Assembly: GCA_016708825.1 (NCBI GenBank)
Contig: JADJEZ010000007.1
Span: forward strand, 62,001-126,000
Reading direction: 5' to 3'
Length of the DNA stretch: 64,000 nucleotides
From: Betaproteobacteria bacterium
Lineage (GTDB): Bacteria > Pseudomonadota > Gammaproteobacteria > Burkholderiales > Usitatibacteraceae
Shown here in pieces: positions 16,769-25,558 of this stretch. Made by a program: the position numbers and the translations under genes. Positions within the stretch are counted from its first letter, which is position 1; each line of letters opens with the position of its first letter. The notes beneath the pieces were generated by a model that saw only the letters and a list, made by a program, of their open reading frames with translations, was not told the DNA's origin and made no database searches.

Positions 16769-18842
16769 ATGCCGCAATGCCCCAAAGCCGCGCAGGGCGC
16801 GCCGCGATCGCGGCCGCCTGGCCGGCGCGCCGCGATCTTCCCCGCGCTGGCGCTCACCGCGATCCTCATGGCCGCGCCCGCGGCACGGGCGCAGATCATC
16901 GACCGGCTCGAGGTGAACGCCAAGGGCGAGCACGCGGAGATCGCGATCCGTTTCGGGACCACGGTGCAGTACCTGCGCCACGCACCACCGGGCAAGGGCC
17001 GGCTGCTCGTGATCGAGCTCCAGGTGACGGGCCCGCAGGACAGCGAGATCGGCGGCCGGCTCGTGTCGGAGACGCGCGTCTCGCCCCGCACGGATCTCGT
17101 GCCGGCGTTCGAGGCCACCTACGTCGCGGCACGCAAGACGCTCACCGTGCAGTTCAAGCGCGATGTCGCCTGGCGCGTGACGGGCGCCGGAGACGGGCGG
17201 GCGATCTTCATCCTCGTTCCGCTGCCGCCCGACAAGGTCGCGAAGGCGGCCGCGCCGGTGGCAAAGCCCGCGGCTGCGCCTCCCGCGCCCAGGGCGCCGG
17301 CCGCACCCACGCCGGGCCTCGCCGTCCCGTCCCCGCCCTCGCCCCAGGTGGAAAAGGAAGGTGCCGACCGCCTCGCGAAGGCCAGGGCGGCTCTCGAAGC
17401 GGGCAAGTCCGACGAGGCGATCGAGATCCTGAACCACGTGCTGAACCTCCCGCCGGGCGGCTTCTCGCGGGAAGCGCAGGAACTCATCGGGCTCGCGCGG
17501 GAGAAGAACGGCGAGCCGGCCAAGGCTCGCGGCGAGTACGAGCTCTACCTGAAGCTCTACACCGATGCGGAGGGCGTGGCGCGCGTGAAGGCGCGGCTCG
17601 CCGCGCTCGCGAAGGCGCCGCCACCGGCCGCGGCGATCGCCCGGGAGGCGAAGCCGGTGAAGTCCGTGTACGGAAGCCTCTCCACCACCTATTACCGCGG
17701 CGCCACCAAGTACGACGCGACGATCCTGCCGCCGCAGCCCGGCCTGCAGCCCCGGGCGCAACGAAAACCGCCTCGCCTCGGCCTACTACGAGATGAACCA
17801 GAAGGAGCGCGACTGGACCCTGCGCGCGGGCCGCCAGTCCGCCGTCGGCGGCGGCGTGCTCGGTCGCTTCGATGGCGTGTGGGGTCGCGCGGGACTTCGC
17901 CCCGGCCTACGGCTGAACGTCGTGGGCGGCCAGACGGTCGAGTACTACTCCGCGCCCCGCCGCAACCTCTTCGGCGCCAGCGCCGACCTCGGTCCCTGGA
18001 ACAACGCGCTCACCACGAGCCTCTACGCCATCGAGCAGCGCCTCGACGGGCTGGTCGACCGGCGGGCCGTCGGCACCGAGGTGCGCTACTTCGACCCGCG
18101 GCGCAACGGTTTCCTGCTGCTCGACTACGACACGCGATTCAAGGAAGTGAGCATCGCGATGCTGCAGGCCAACTGGCTCACGGAGGCGGGCTCGAACCTC
18201 GCGTTCCTGGCCGATCGTCGGCGCTCGCCCCCGTTGCAGGTCTCGAACGCGAGCGCCGCCTACGCCGGCGCGGCGGTCGGGGATCTTCTCGACTCGGGCA
18301 TCGCCTACCGCGACCTCGTGGAACAGGCGAAGCAGGTCACGCCCATCTCCGACCTCCTGTCGCTGGGAGTCACGCACCCGCTGTCCAAGCGCTGGCAGGT
18401 GGGCGCCGACGTGAAGCTCTCGCGGGTGAGCGGGACCGGCGCCGTCGGGCAGCTCGGTGCCTCGCCGGACAGCGGCAATCTCTGGATCTACACGGTGCAG
18501 GGGATCGGCACGGGGCTCGCCAATGCGAACGACGTGCTGGTGACGAGCCTCTCGCTCAACCGCGGCAGGGTCTTCGACGGGTTCACGGGTTCTCTCACCT
18601 ACCTGCGCGTGATCGACCACTGGCGCCTGGAAGGCAACGTGAAGTACTACGAGCAGACCGACCTGAACGACACCCACCTGCGCCGCTGGACGCCCAGCGC
18701 CCGGGTGGGCTACCGCTGGGGCGAGCACTTCACGTTCGAGGGGGAGGCGGGCGCGGAGTTCACGCGCACCAGCGGCGCCGTCCAGACCGAGGAGACCCGG
18801 CGGCATTACTTCAATCTCGGCGTGCGCTGGGACTTCTACTGA
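16769..18842 (+). CDS. TPR plus outer-membrane beta-barrel protein of the cytochrome cluster, frame broken
   Basis: The N-terminal part carries a signal peptide (ending PAARA-QIID), a beta-rich domain of about 110 residues, an Ala/Pro-rich linker and TPR-like helices (DRLAKARAALEAGKSDEAIE onward). After a frame break near 17755 the rest is an outer-membrane barrel: alternating amphipathic strands ending in the classical terminal pattern YFNLGVRWDFY with a C-terminal aromatic. The break lies between TILPPQPGLQP and NENRLASAYYEM. From memory of similar barrels, several tens of residues (first strands) may also be missing there, so a small deletion or repeat collapse is possible. It follows the giant cytochrome without a gap. 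I infer it forms the outer-membrane sleeve or anchor for the heme chain. Confidence 0.75.
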
Positions 18843-18851
18843 GGGGCGCGC

Positions 18852-18916
18852 AAGGGCCCCGGCCGGCCGCGCGGCCGCCCGGCGGGTATGCCCAGCGGCA
18901 TTTCGGGGCCCCTTTT
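18852..18916 (+). terminator. Possible GC-rich hairpin terminator after the barrel gene
   Basis: AAGGGCCCC (18852-18860) can pair with GGGGCCCC just before TTTT at 18905-18916. A self-complementary GGCCGGCC/GCGGCCGCC stretch lies inside the loop. The long loop and short T tract make this tentative. Confidence 0.3.
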
Positions 18917-19018
18917 CCGCATTTCGTCGCTTTCCGCTTCCGGCACTCCTTGTGCGTCCCTAATCTGGCGCCAAGTCGAAAGCGCCCGCCGGGCGCCGAG
19001 CCGTGAAGGAGAAAAGAC

Positions 19019-19309
19019 ATGAGCAAACTCGAGAAGCTGGACCTGATGGGCGTGGCCTCCCTCGCCATCGTCACCGCCGCGGTCCTGGTGGCCTGGATGG
19101 TGACCACCCACGGTGCCATCGAGACCACGACCCGCCAGGGCGCACAGGAAGGGGCCGTGACGCTCACCCGCGACGGCAGCATGAAGCTCGTCGTCACGGC
19201 CGACGCCGGCAACGCATCCGCCCCGGTCCGCGCGGCACGCACCGCCTCCACCCGCGCGTCCCGCCGCCCGACCCTCGACGTGGCGATGCCCGTCGTGTTT
19301 CGCCCCTAG
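19019..19309 (+). CDS. Small single-pass membrane protein, 96 aa
   Basis: This 96-residue protein has one hydrophobic segment (LMGVASLAIVTAAVLVAWMV, residues 9-28) after a short cytoplasmic N-terminus (MSKLEKLD). A basic, Thr/Ala/Arg-rich periplasmic tail follows. A good ribosome-binding site (AAGGAGAAAAGAC) precedes the ATG. I do not recognise a family. It lies 176 nt after the barrel gene and before the strong terminator, so it may belong to the conduit block. Confidence 0.65.
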   Translation: MSKLEKLDLMGVASLAIVTAAVLVAWMVTTHGAIETTTRQGAQEGAVTLTRDGSMKLVVTADAGNASAPVRAARTASTRASRRPTLDVAMPVVFRP

Positions 19310-19319
19310 GCGGGACGCC

Positions 19320-19445
19320 ATGCGGACCGTCGAACCCCTCACGACGCACGCCTTCGGCGTCTCGACCGCGGTCACGGTGATCGTGGCGGGCTGGTTCGCG
19401 CTCACCTTCGCGATCACCCTGGGAGAGTTGGTGCTGAAAGTCTGA
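19320..19445 (+). CDS. Micro-protein with one membrane helix, 41 aa
   Basis: An ATG 11 nt after the previous stop opens a 41-codon frame whose central part (STAVTVIVAGWFALTFAITL) is a clear membrane helix ending GELVLKV. The close spacing to the 96-residue membrane protein and the rho-independent terminator 24 nt downstream support it as a real gene. No family recognised. Confidence 0.55.
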   Translation: MRTVEPLTTHAFGVSTAVTVIVAGWFALTFAITLGELVLKV

Positions 19446-19469
19446 TCACACGAGTCGTCCGACCCCCTT

Positions 19470-19498
19470 CCCCGCCCGGCTCCGGCGGGGTTTTTTTT
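19470..19498 (+). terminator. Rho-independent terminator closing the cytochrome block
   Basis: Stem CCCCGCC/GGCGGGG around CGGCTCC, followed directly by eight T. It separates the conduit block from the signalling genes. Confidence 0.85.
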
Positions 19499-19655
19499 CG
19501 GGGTCGCGGCGATGTCACCGGAAGTTGCCGTGCCCGTGGCGTGCAGCGCCCGTCAACGGGTGGCGCATCCCGATGCCGCTGCGGCGCGTTTCGTCGCGCC
19601 GCGCTGGCCCGCCGAAGACGTACCGACTACGATCAACCCATACCGAGAACCCGCC

Positions 19656-19823
19656 ATGAACCGACCCGACCGACCGATGTACGTGCCCTGGCGCAGCCGC
19701 CTGCGCCCCGGAGAACCCCGCCCCCAATCGGGCGCACCCGCACCCAAGCCCCCGTCGGCGCCGCGGCCGGGCATCGCCGCCCGCTGGAAGGCGCGCGACC
19801 GCGTGCGCACGGCCGGCGCCTGA
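19656..19823 (+). CDS. Possible small Pro/Arg-rich protein, 55 aa
   Basis: A 55-codon frame beginning MNRPDRPMYVPWRSRLRPGE and ending RDRVRTAGA lies between the terminator and the histidine-kinase gene. It is rich in proline and arginine with no hydrophobic segment. Nothing else supports it, and in such GC-rich DNA it could be chance. Confidence 0.3.
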   Translation: MNRPDRPMYVPWRSRLRPGEPRPQSGAPAPKPPSAPRPGIAARWKARDRVRTAGA

Positions 19824-19857
19824 TAGGCTGCCGGCCATTCCACCGCCCGCCCCGCCC

Positions 19858-20928
19858 GTGAACCGCTTCGCACCCCTCTTCGAAGGCCTCACGCTCAAGC
19901 GGTTGCTGGCGGTGACGCTGCTGTGCGTGTTCGTGGCGTCGGTCTCGGTGCGGTTCTTCGTGAACACCTGGCTCGACCTCCTGGTGAGCGCGCTGTGCGT
20001 GGGCTACACCTGCATGCTGCTCTTCACCGTGGCGACCAACCTTCCGCAAAGGCGCATGCCGCCGTGGGTGGCGCAGGTGGTCTCGATCATCCTGGGCTCG
20101 TTCCTCGGCACCGTGCTCGCCGGCCTCGTGAAGGGCCGCGACATCGGCATGATGCTGAGCGAGCGCTTCTTCGGCGTGCTCATCACCATGAGCCTGGGCA
20201 TCGGCTTCGGCTGCTGGACGGTGTGGATCTACTACAACCGCGAGCGCGAAGCACGCCAGGCGGCGGAGCTCGCCCGTGCGCAGGCCGAAAGGGCCCAGCT
20301 CGAGAAGAACGTGCTCGAGGCGCGCCTCGCCCTCATGCAGGCGCAGGTGGAGCCGCACTTCCTCTTCAACACCCTGGCCAACGTCCAGCACCTGGTCGAG
20401 ACCGATCCGGCCTCGGCCTCGGGCATGCTGGAGAGCCTGATCCAGTACCTGCGTGCGGCGCTTCCGCAGATGCGCGAGGACGCGACCACCGTCGGGCGCG
20501 AGGTCGACATGGCGCGGGCCTTCCTCGACATCCACCGCATCCGCATGGGCTCGCGCCTGGAGTACGTGCTGGAAGTGCCGGATGCGGTGCGCGGCCGCCC
20601 GTTCCCGCCGATGATGCTGATCTCGCTGGTGGAAAACGCCATCAAGCACGGCGTCGATCCGTGCTGCGAGTGCGGCACCGTCACCATCCGCGCCGCGGAG
20701 GAAGGCGGCCGGCTGCGGGTTTCCGTGGCCGACACGGGCGAGGGCATCTCGGTGAAGCAGGGCACGGGGGTGGGTCTTTCCAACATCCGCGAGCGGCTGA
20801 AGACCCTCTACGGTGCGGGCGCGCGCCTGGTGATCGAGGAGAACGCCCCGCGCGGCGTGGTCGCGGCGATCGAGGTGGACCTGCCCGCGCAGCCGCCCGT
20901 TGCCTCCCCGCCCGCCGCGGCGGCATGA
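19858..20928 (+). CDS. LytS-type sensor histidine kinase (pair 1)
   Basis: The GTG at 19858 begins a 356-residue protein. Residues 15-125 hold about four membrane helices, followed by a short coiled coil (EREARQAAELARAQAERAQL). The His_kinase domain has the phospho-acceptor motif QVEPHFLFNTLANVQHL, the N box LISLVENAIKHG and the G boxes VADTGEGIS and GTGVGLSNIRERL. This is the LytS/YehU class, which pairs with LytTR regulators. Such a regulator starts 8 nt downstream. There is no recognisable periplasmic sensor domain, so sensing is probably within the membrane. Pair 2 at 22040-24965 is a close paralogue. Confidence 0.9.
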   Translation: MNRFAPLFEGLTLKRLLAVTLLCVFVASVSVRFFVNTWLDLLVSALCVGYTCMLLFTVATNLPQRRMPPWVAQVVSIILGSFLGTVLAGLVKGRDIGMMLSERFFGVLITMSLGIGFGCWTVWIYYNREREARQAAELARAQAERAQLEKNVLEARLALMQAQVEPHFLFNTLANVQHLVETDPASASGMLESLIQYLRAALPQMREDATTVGREVDMARAFLDIHRIRMGSRLEYVLEVPDAVRGRPFPPMMLISLVENAIKHGVDPCCECGTVTIRAAEEGGRLRVSVADTGEGISVKQGTGVGLSNIRERLKTLYGAGARLVIEENAPRGVVAAIEVDLPAQPPVASPPAAAA

Positions 20929-20935
20929 TGGCCCG

Positions 20936-21694
20936 ATGGCCCCCGCCCTCACCGCCGTCATCGCCGACGACGAGCCGCTGCTCCGCGCCCAGCTGAAGGC
21001 GCGGCTCGCGAAGCTCTGGCCGGAACTCGCCATCGTCCACGAGATGGAGAACGGCCGCGACGTGGAGGAGGTGATCGCCGCCCACGCCCCGGGCCTTTTC
21101 TTCCTGGACATCCACATGCCCGGCGTGAACGGGCTGGAGGCCGCGCGGGTGGTGGGCAAGCGCGCCCACGTGGTCTTCGTCACCGCCTTCGACCAGTACG
21201 CCGTCGCGGCCTTCGAGCAGGGCGCCATCGACTACGTGCTCAAGCCCTTCAACGAGGAGCGGCTCGCGGCCACCGTCGAGCGCCTGCGCGAACGCATCTT
21301 CGGCGCGCCCCCGGGGATGGACGATCTGGTGGAGCGCCTGGCCGGGCGCCTCGCGCCGCGCAACGGCGAGCACCTGCGCTGGATCAAGGCGAGCGTGGGC
21401 CAGAGCGTGCGCATGGTCCCGGTGGAGGAAGTCCTCTTCTTCCAGTCCGACGAGAAGTACACGCGCGTGGTGACGGCGGATGCGGAGATGCTCATCCGGA
21501 AGCCGATCAAGGAGCTTCTCGAGGAGCTCGACCCGGAAAAGTTCTGGCAGGTCCACCGCGCGACCGTGGTGAACGTGGACGCGATCGCCTCGGTGCGCCG
21601 CGGCCTGAAGGACCAGGCCGAGATCGCCCTGAAGGGCCACCGCGAGACGCTCCTCGTCTCGCGGAACTTCACCCACCTTTTCCGCCAGATGTAG
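20936..21694 (+). CDS. LytTR family response regulator (pair 1)
   Basis: This 252-residue regulator has a receiver domain: acidic pocket ADDEP near the start, phospho-acceptor Asp in LFFLDIHMPGVNG, Thr/Ser switch FVTAFDQYA, and Lys in LKPFNEE. A LytTR DNA-binding domain occupies residues about 150-252 (WIKASVGQSVRMVPVEEVLF, SDEKYTRVVTAD, then FWQVHRATVVNVDAI). It is transcribed with the kinase before it. The downstream regulator at 24210 is nearly the same over both domains. Targets are unknown. Confidence 0.9.
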   Translation: MAPALTAVIADDEPLLRAQLKARLAKLWPELAIVHEMENGRDVEEVIAAHAPGLFFLDIHMPGVNGLEAARVVGKRAHVVFVTAFDQYAVAAFEQGAIDYVLKPFNEERLAATVERLRERIFGAPPGMDDLVERLAGRLAPRNGEHLRWIKASVGQSVRMVPVEEVLFFQSDEKYTRVVTADAEMLIRKPIKELLEELDPEKFWQVHRATVVNVDAIASVRRGLKDQAEIALKGHRETLLVSRNFTHLFRQM

Positions 21695-21878
21695 GCGCAG
21701 GCGGGCTGGCCGGCCCGCATCCCGTGCTCCCCGGGCTGCCGGCCATCCCCGCTACCTGCAGTTCGGCCCCCGTTTCCTGCATTACGCCGCTTGCGCCTCG
21801 CCCCGGGGCGGCTAGCCCCCTACCGTGGCTTCATCGCGGCCCGCCTCCCGGGCGGCCCCATCCACAGGGAGCAAGACC

Positions 21879-21989
21879 ATGTCGCTCATCCAGTCCCTCG
21901 GCCCGTCGGTCTCCACGATCGTCGTTTTCTTCGGCGTGCTCATGCTCTCCGTGGTCATCGCCGCCGTGGCGGTCCTCGAGGACTACTGA
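21879..21989 (+). CDS. Micro-protein with one membrane helix, 36 aa
   Basis: A 36-codon frame, MSLIQSLGPSVSTIVVFFGV onward ending VLEDY, is one hydrophobic helix with a short acidic tail. GGGAGCAAGACC in front of the ATG is a reasonable ribosome-binding site. It lies just before the second kinase gene. It could be a small membrane partner of the kinase. No family recognised. Confidence 0.5.
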   Translation: MSLIQSLGPSVSTIVVFFGVLMLSVVIAAVAVLEDY

Positions 21990-22039
21990 CCGCGCCTGCG
22001 CTTCCGGGTATCTTCCGGGGGCGCTTCGAGCACCTGCCC

Positions 22040-24199
22040 ATGAAATCCTTCTCCACTCTCGTGCACCGCACCCCCTGGTGGGTGCTGATCCTCGGCGGCC
22101 TCTTCACGATCCTGGCTCTCGCGCTCTTCGTGACGCCCTTCCACATGATCGAGTACCACCGCGAAGCCGCCACGCCCGAGGAAGCGAAGGCCATCAAGCG
22201 CGAGATCGACAACACCTTCGCCGAAGGCGCCATGGACATCGCGAGGAGCACCATCCTCGCCCTGCGCGGCGCCACTTCGGACCCGGGCCGCCGGGAGGAG
22301 CTCGACCGCGCCCTGGAGGAGATCGACAACGCCCGGGCGGAATTGCGCGACGCCGGGCGCGAGGTGCAGCGCGCCAAGCGCGAGGCGATCGAGACCGCGC
22401 GCGACGCTGCCCGCGACGCCGCATCCGCCATCGAGGACGCGCGCAGGAGCGCCGAGGAGGCGCTCCGGGACGCGGGCCTCGAGAGCGGGCGGATGAAGCG
22501 CTCCTCGAGCAATCCCTCGAATCCGCGAAGGAAGCCGAGGAGGAGGCGAACAGGCCTCGCGGACGTGCCCCGGAAGGAAACGCGCATCGTGATCGGCCCG
22601 AAGCTCGGCAAGGACCGGCCGTTCCTCGAGATCGAGCCATCGAAGGACGCTTCCGGCGAGAAGAAGGGCGTGAAGATCCTGGGCTTCGGCGAGCCCGGCA
22701 AGGGGCCGAGCGGCTCCATCACGCTGGATCTCGACGACGTGCCGAAACCGCCCGTGCCGCCGACCCCGCCCTCGGCATCGACCGACGGCCCGCCGGCCGT
22801 GGCGATCGTGCTGCCGCCGGAGGTGCGCGAGCAGATCCGCCGCAACGTGAGCGGCGACCTGCAGAAGATCGGCGTCGGCGCGGCGCTGGTGCTGCTCTTC
22901 ATCCCGCTCTTCATCATGGCCGTCGTCGCCAAGTTCTTCATCGACCGCTCGCGCGCCGCGCAGCGCCTGGCGGACCTCAAGCGCAAGGAGGCCGAGTACC
23001 ACCGCATGAGCCAGCAGGTGACGGAGGCGAAGCTCCAGGCGCTGCAGGCCCAGGTGGAGCCGCACTTCCTCTACAACACGCTCGCCAACGTGCAGGCCCT
23101 CACCGAGGTCGATCCCGGCCGGGCCAACACGATGGTCGGGCACCTGATCCAGTACCTGCGCAACGCGCTGCCGAAGATGCGCGAGTCGGTCTCCACCGTC
23201 GGCCAGGAAATCGAGCTGGTGCGCGCCTACCTGAACATCCTGCAGATGCGCATGGGCAAGCGGCTTTCCTTCGACATTTCGGTGCCGGAGAGCCTCCTCG
23301 CCACGCCGTTCCCGCCGCTCATGCTGCCCTCGCTCGTGGAAAACGCGATCCAGCACGGCCTCGAGCCGCAGCGCGACGGCGGGTCCGTGCTCATCACGGC
23401 CCAGGCGCACGGCGGGCGGCTGCGGCTGGTCGTCTCCGACACCGGCCGCGGTTTCGGGGAAACCGTGGGCACGGGCGTGGGACTCACCAACATCCGCGAG
23501 CGCCTGGCCGCGCTCTACGGCGACGCGGGCAAGCTCACGCTGGAATCGAATTCCCCCGGCGGTGTCGTTGCCACCATCGAGGTTCCCCTCGAAGGGCTGC
23601 GCACGGGATCGGGCGCGGCGACGGCGGACCCGGGCGCCTTCCCCGGGTACGGGGCCGACGCGCTGCCCGATGCGCCGAAGACCACCGCCGGCAAGGTGCT
23701 CTCGGCCGTCGGCAGCGCCGAGCGCACCTGGCGCAAGACGCTTTCCTTCGCCTTCGTGGCGCTGGTGGTGGTGGCCGCGGTGGTGCTGGGGCTGGGCGCC
23801 TTCGGCGTGCTCACGGGCGTGGTCCCGGTCCAGGTGGGCTCCGAGACCATCACCGGCCCCGGCGGCGCGCTGCTCGGCGCGGCGGGCATCGCCATCGCCT
23901 TCGTCGCACTCGTGGTCGTGCTCGCGGCCGTGTCCGCGCTCGTCTACGGGCTGGGCTGGCTCCTCGTGGGGCTGGTGATCTTCATCCCGGTGGTGGTGAT
24001 CGTCGCGCTTGCGCCCGCGCTTGCGCCGGTGCTCCTGGTGGTCCTCTTCTTCTGGTGGCTCCTGCGCCGGAAGAAGTCCCCGGAGCCGGCCGCGGCGCCG
24101 AAAGTGGAGCCCGTGATGTATGAGGGGCCTTCGCCGTCCGCGCCGGATGCCTCCGCGGCGCCCGCGCCGCCTCCGGAGGACAAGCCGCCGGCCGGGTAG
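22040..24199 (+). CDS. LytS-type histidine kinase with N- and C-terminal membrane domains (pair 2)
   Basis: This protein of about 719 residues is much larger than its paralogue. It has an N-terminal helix (WWVLILGGLFTILALALFV), then a long charged helical region rich in A/E/R, a proline linker and a second membrane helix near residue 285. The kinase core follows: QVEPHFLYNTLANVQAL, LPSLVENAIQHG, VSDTGRGFG and GTGVGLTNIRERL. A C-terminal part of about 180 residues has three or four more membrane helices. The coiled-coil register is broken near 22485 and restored near 22555. The alternative frame reads DEALLEQSLESAKEAEEEAN, which continues the helix, so a pair of compensating indels is likely. 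The regulator gene follows by 10 nt. Confidence 0.82.
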   Translation: MKSFSTLVHRTPWWVLILGGLFTILALALFVTPFHMIEYHREAATPEEAKAIKREIDNTFAEGAMDIARSTILALRGATSDPGRREELDRALEEIDNARAELRDAGREVQRAKREAIETARDAARDAASAIEDARRSAEEALRDAGLESGRMKRSSSNPSNPRRKPRRRRTGLADVPRKETRIVIGPKLGKDRPFLEIEPSKDASGEKKGVKILGFGEPGKGPSGSITLDLDDVPKPPVPPTPPSASTDGPPAVAIVLPPEVREQIRRNVSGDLQKIGVGAALVLLFIPLFIMAVVAKFFIDRSRAAQRLADLKRKEAEYHRMSQQVTEAKLQALQAQVEPHFLYNTLANVQALTEVDPGRANTMVGHLIQYLRNALPKMRESVSTVGQEIELVRAYLNILQMRMGKRLSFDISVPESLLATPFPPLMLPSLVENAIQHGLEPQRDGGSVLITAQAHGGRLRLVVSDTGRGFGETVGTGVGLTNIRERLAALYGDAGKLTLESNSPGGVVATIEVPLEGLRTGSGAATADPGAFPGYGADALPDAPKTTAGKVLSAVGSAERTWRKTLSFAFVALVVVAAVVLGLGAFGVLTGVVPVQVGSETITGPGGALLGAAGIAIAFVALVVVLAAVSALVYGLGWLLVGLVIFIPVVVIVALAPALAPVLLVVLFFWWLLRRKKSPEPAAAPKVEPVMYEGPSPSAPDASAAPAPPPEDKPPAG

Positions 24200-24209
24200 A
24201 ATCGCGGGC

Positions 24210-24965
24210 ATGGCGAACCCCACCGCGATCATCGCCGAAGACGAGCCGATCCTGCGCGCCCAGCTCCAGGCGAAGCTCGCGAAGCTCTGGCCGGAGCTGG
24301 AAGTCATCGCCTCCGTGGAGGATGGCGCGGCGGCGCTCGAGGCCCTGGAGGACCGCGCGCCGGATTTCATGTTCCTCGACATCCGCATGCCGGAGATGAC
24401 CGGCGTGGAAGTGGCAAGGCACGTGGGAGGCCGCGCGCACGTGGTCTTCGTCACCGCCTACGACCAGTACGCGATCCAGGCCTTCGAGACCGGCGCGGTC
24501 GACTACCTCCTCAAGCCCTATTCCGACGAGCGGCTCGCCGTTGCCGTGGAGCGCCTGAAGAAAAAGCTCTCCAGCCCCCCGCCGGATCTCCAGGCCATCG
24601 TCACGCAGCTCGCCACCCGGCTGCGCGGGCCCGGCGCGGAGCGCCTGCAGTGGATCAAGGCGAGCTTCGGCCAGAGCCTGCGCCTGATTCCCGTGGCCGA
24701 GGTGCTCTTTCTCCAGTCCGACGAGAAGTACACGCGCGTGGTCACCGCCGACGCCGAGGCGCTCATCAAGACGCCGATCCGGGAGCTCCTCGACGGCCTC
24801 GACCCGGAGGTGTTCTGGCAGATCCACCGCTCCACGGTGGTGAACGCGAACGCGATCGCGGGCGTGACCCGCGATTTCCGCGGCCAGGCCCACGTGAAGG
24901 TGAAGGGCAAGGACGAATCGCTCACGGTCTCGCGCATCTACTCGCATCTCTTCAAGCAGATGTAG
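24210..24965 (+). CDS. LytTR family response regulator (pair 2)
   Basis: This 251-residue regulator has a receiver domain (AEDEP, phospho-acceptor Asp in MFLDIRMPEMTG, VTAYDQYA, LKPYSDE) and a C-terminal LytTR domain (WIKASFGQSLRLIPVAEVLF, SDEKYTRVVTAD, FWQIHRSTVVNANAI). It is clearly paralogous to the product of 20936-21694, down to shared runs such as RAQL.AKLAKLWPEL. The two pairs therefore arose by duplication of a kinase-regulator unit. The DNA-recognition residues of the LytTR domains are similar, so the two may share target sites. Confidence 0.9.
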   Translation: MANPTAIIAEDEPILRAQLQAKLAKLWPELEVIASVEDGAAALEALEDRAPDFMFLDIRMPEMTGVEVARHVGGRAHVVFVTAYDQYAIQAFETGAVDYLLKPYSDERLAVAVERLKKKLSSPPPDLQAIVTQLATRLRGPGAERLQWIKASFGQSLRLIPVAEVLFLQSDEKYTRVVTADAEALIKTPIRELLDGLDPEVFWQIHRSTVVNANAIAGVTRDFRGQAHVKVKGKDESLTVSRIYSHLFKQM

Positions 24966-25008
24966 GTGAGAGAATGGCCCCCCGCGACATCCCCGGACGC
25001 GACCGCCC

Positions 25009-25530
25009 GTGATCTACGAACTCGGTGACCGAAAGCCCGTCCTCGAAGGCGACAACTTCGTGGCCCCCAACGCCGCCGTGATCGGCTCCGTGGTGATGAA
25101 GCGGGGCGCGAGCGTGTGGTGGGGCGTGACCGTGCGCGGCGACAACGACGCGGTGACGATCGGCGAGAACGTGAACGTGCAGGACGGATCGGTGATCCAC
25201 ACGGATATCGGCATTCCCGTCGTGCTCGGGAGGAACGTGAGCGTGGGCCACATGGTGATGCTGCACGGCTGCACGATCGGCGAGAATTCCCTCGTGGGCA
25301 TCGGCGCGATCATCCTGAACCGCGCCGTGATCGGGAAGAACTGCCTCATCGCCGCCGGCGCGCTCATCCCCGAGGGCAAGCACGTCCCCGACGGCTCGCT
25401 CGTCATGGGCGTGCCCGGCAAGGTCGTGCGCCCGATGAGCGAGAAGGACATCGCCGACAACACCTGGATCGCGGAGCACTACGTCGAGCGCTCCGGCGCC
25501 TACCTCTCGGGGCTGAAGCCTGTCGGCTGA
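25009..25530 (+). CDS. Gamma carbonic anhydrase-like hexapeptide-repeat protein
   Basis: From a GTG at 25009, 173 residues form a left-handed beta-helix made of hexapeptide repeats. The three histidines that bind the metal in gamma-class carbonic anhydrases are present: DGSVIHTD, VSVGHMVM and MLHGC. Length and C-terminal helix (ADNTWIAEHYVERSG) fit the YrdA/CaiE-type trimeric family. These proteins may hydrate CO2 or act on acyl groups, and many are inactive as anhydrases in vitro. It opens a run of closely spaced genes on the same strand. Confidence 0.88.
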   Translation: MIYELGDRKPVLEGDNFVAPNAAVIGSVVMKRGASVWWGVTVRGDNDAVTIGENVNVQDGSVIHTDIGIPVVLGRNVSVGHMVMLHGCTIGENSLVGIGAIILNRAVIGKNCLIAAGALIPEGKHVPDGSLVMGVPGKVVRPMSEKDIADNTWIAEHYVERSGAYLSGLKPVG

Positions 25531-25558
25531 GGCCAAGCGCCATCGCGGCGCGCTCGCG

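Noticed and set aside
14274..17761. Very long open frames on the minus strand across the multiheme and barrel genes
   Set aside because: They are low-complexity shadows (VAGVAGLRGG-type repeats) created by the strand bias of the 141-bp coding repeat. The plus strand has signal peptides and haem motifs.
22480..22560. Basic Ser/Arg-rich loop (RSSSNPSNPRRKPRRRR) as a real feature of the kinase
   Set aside because: The neighbouring frame continues the coiled coil (DEALLEQSLESAKEAEEEAN), so this stretch is best explained by two compensating indels.
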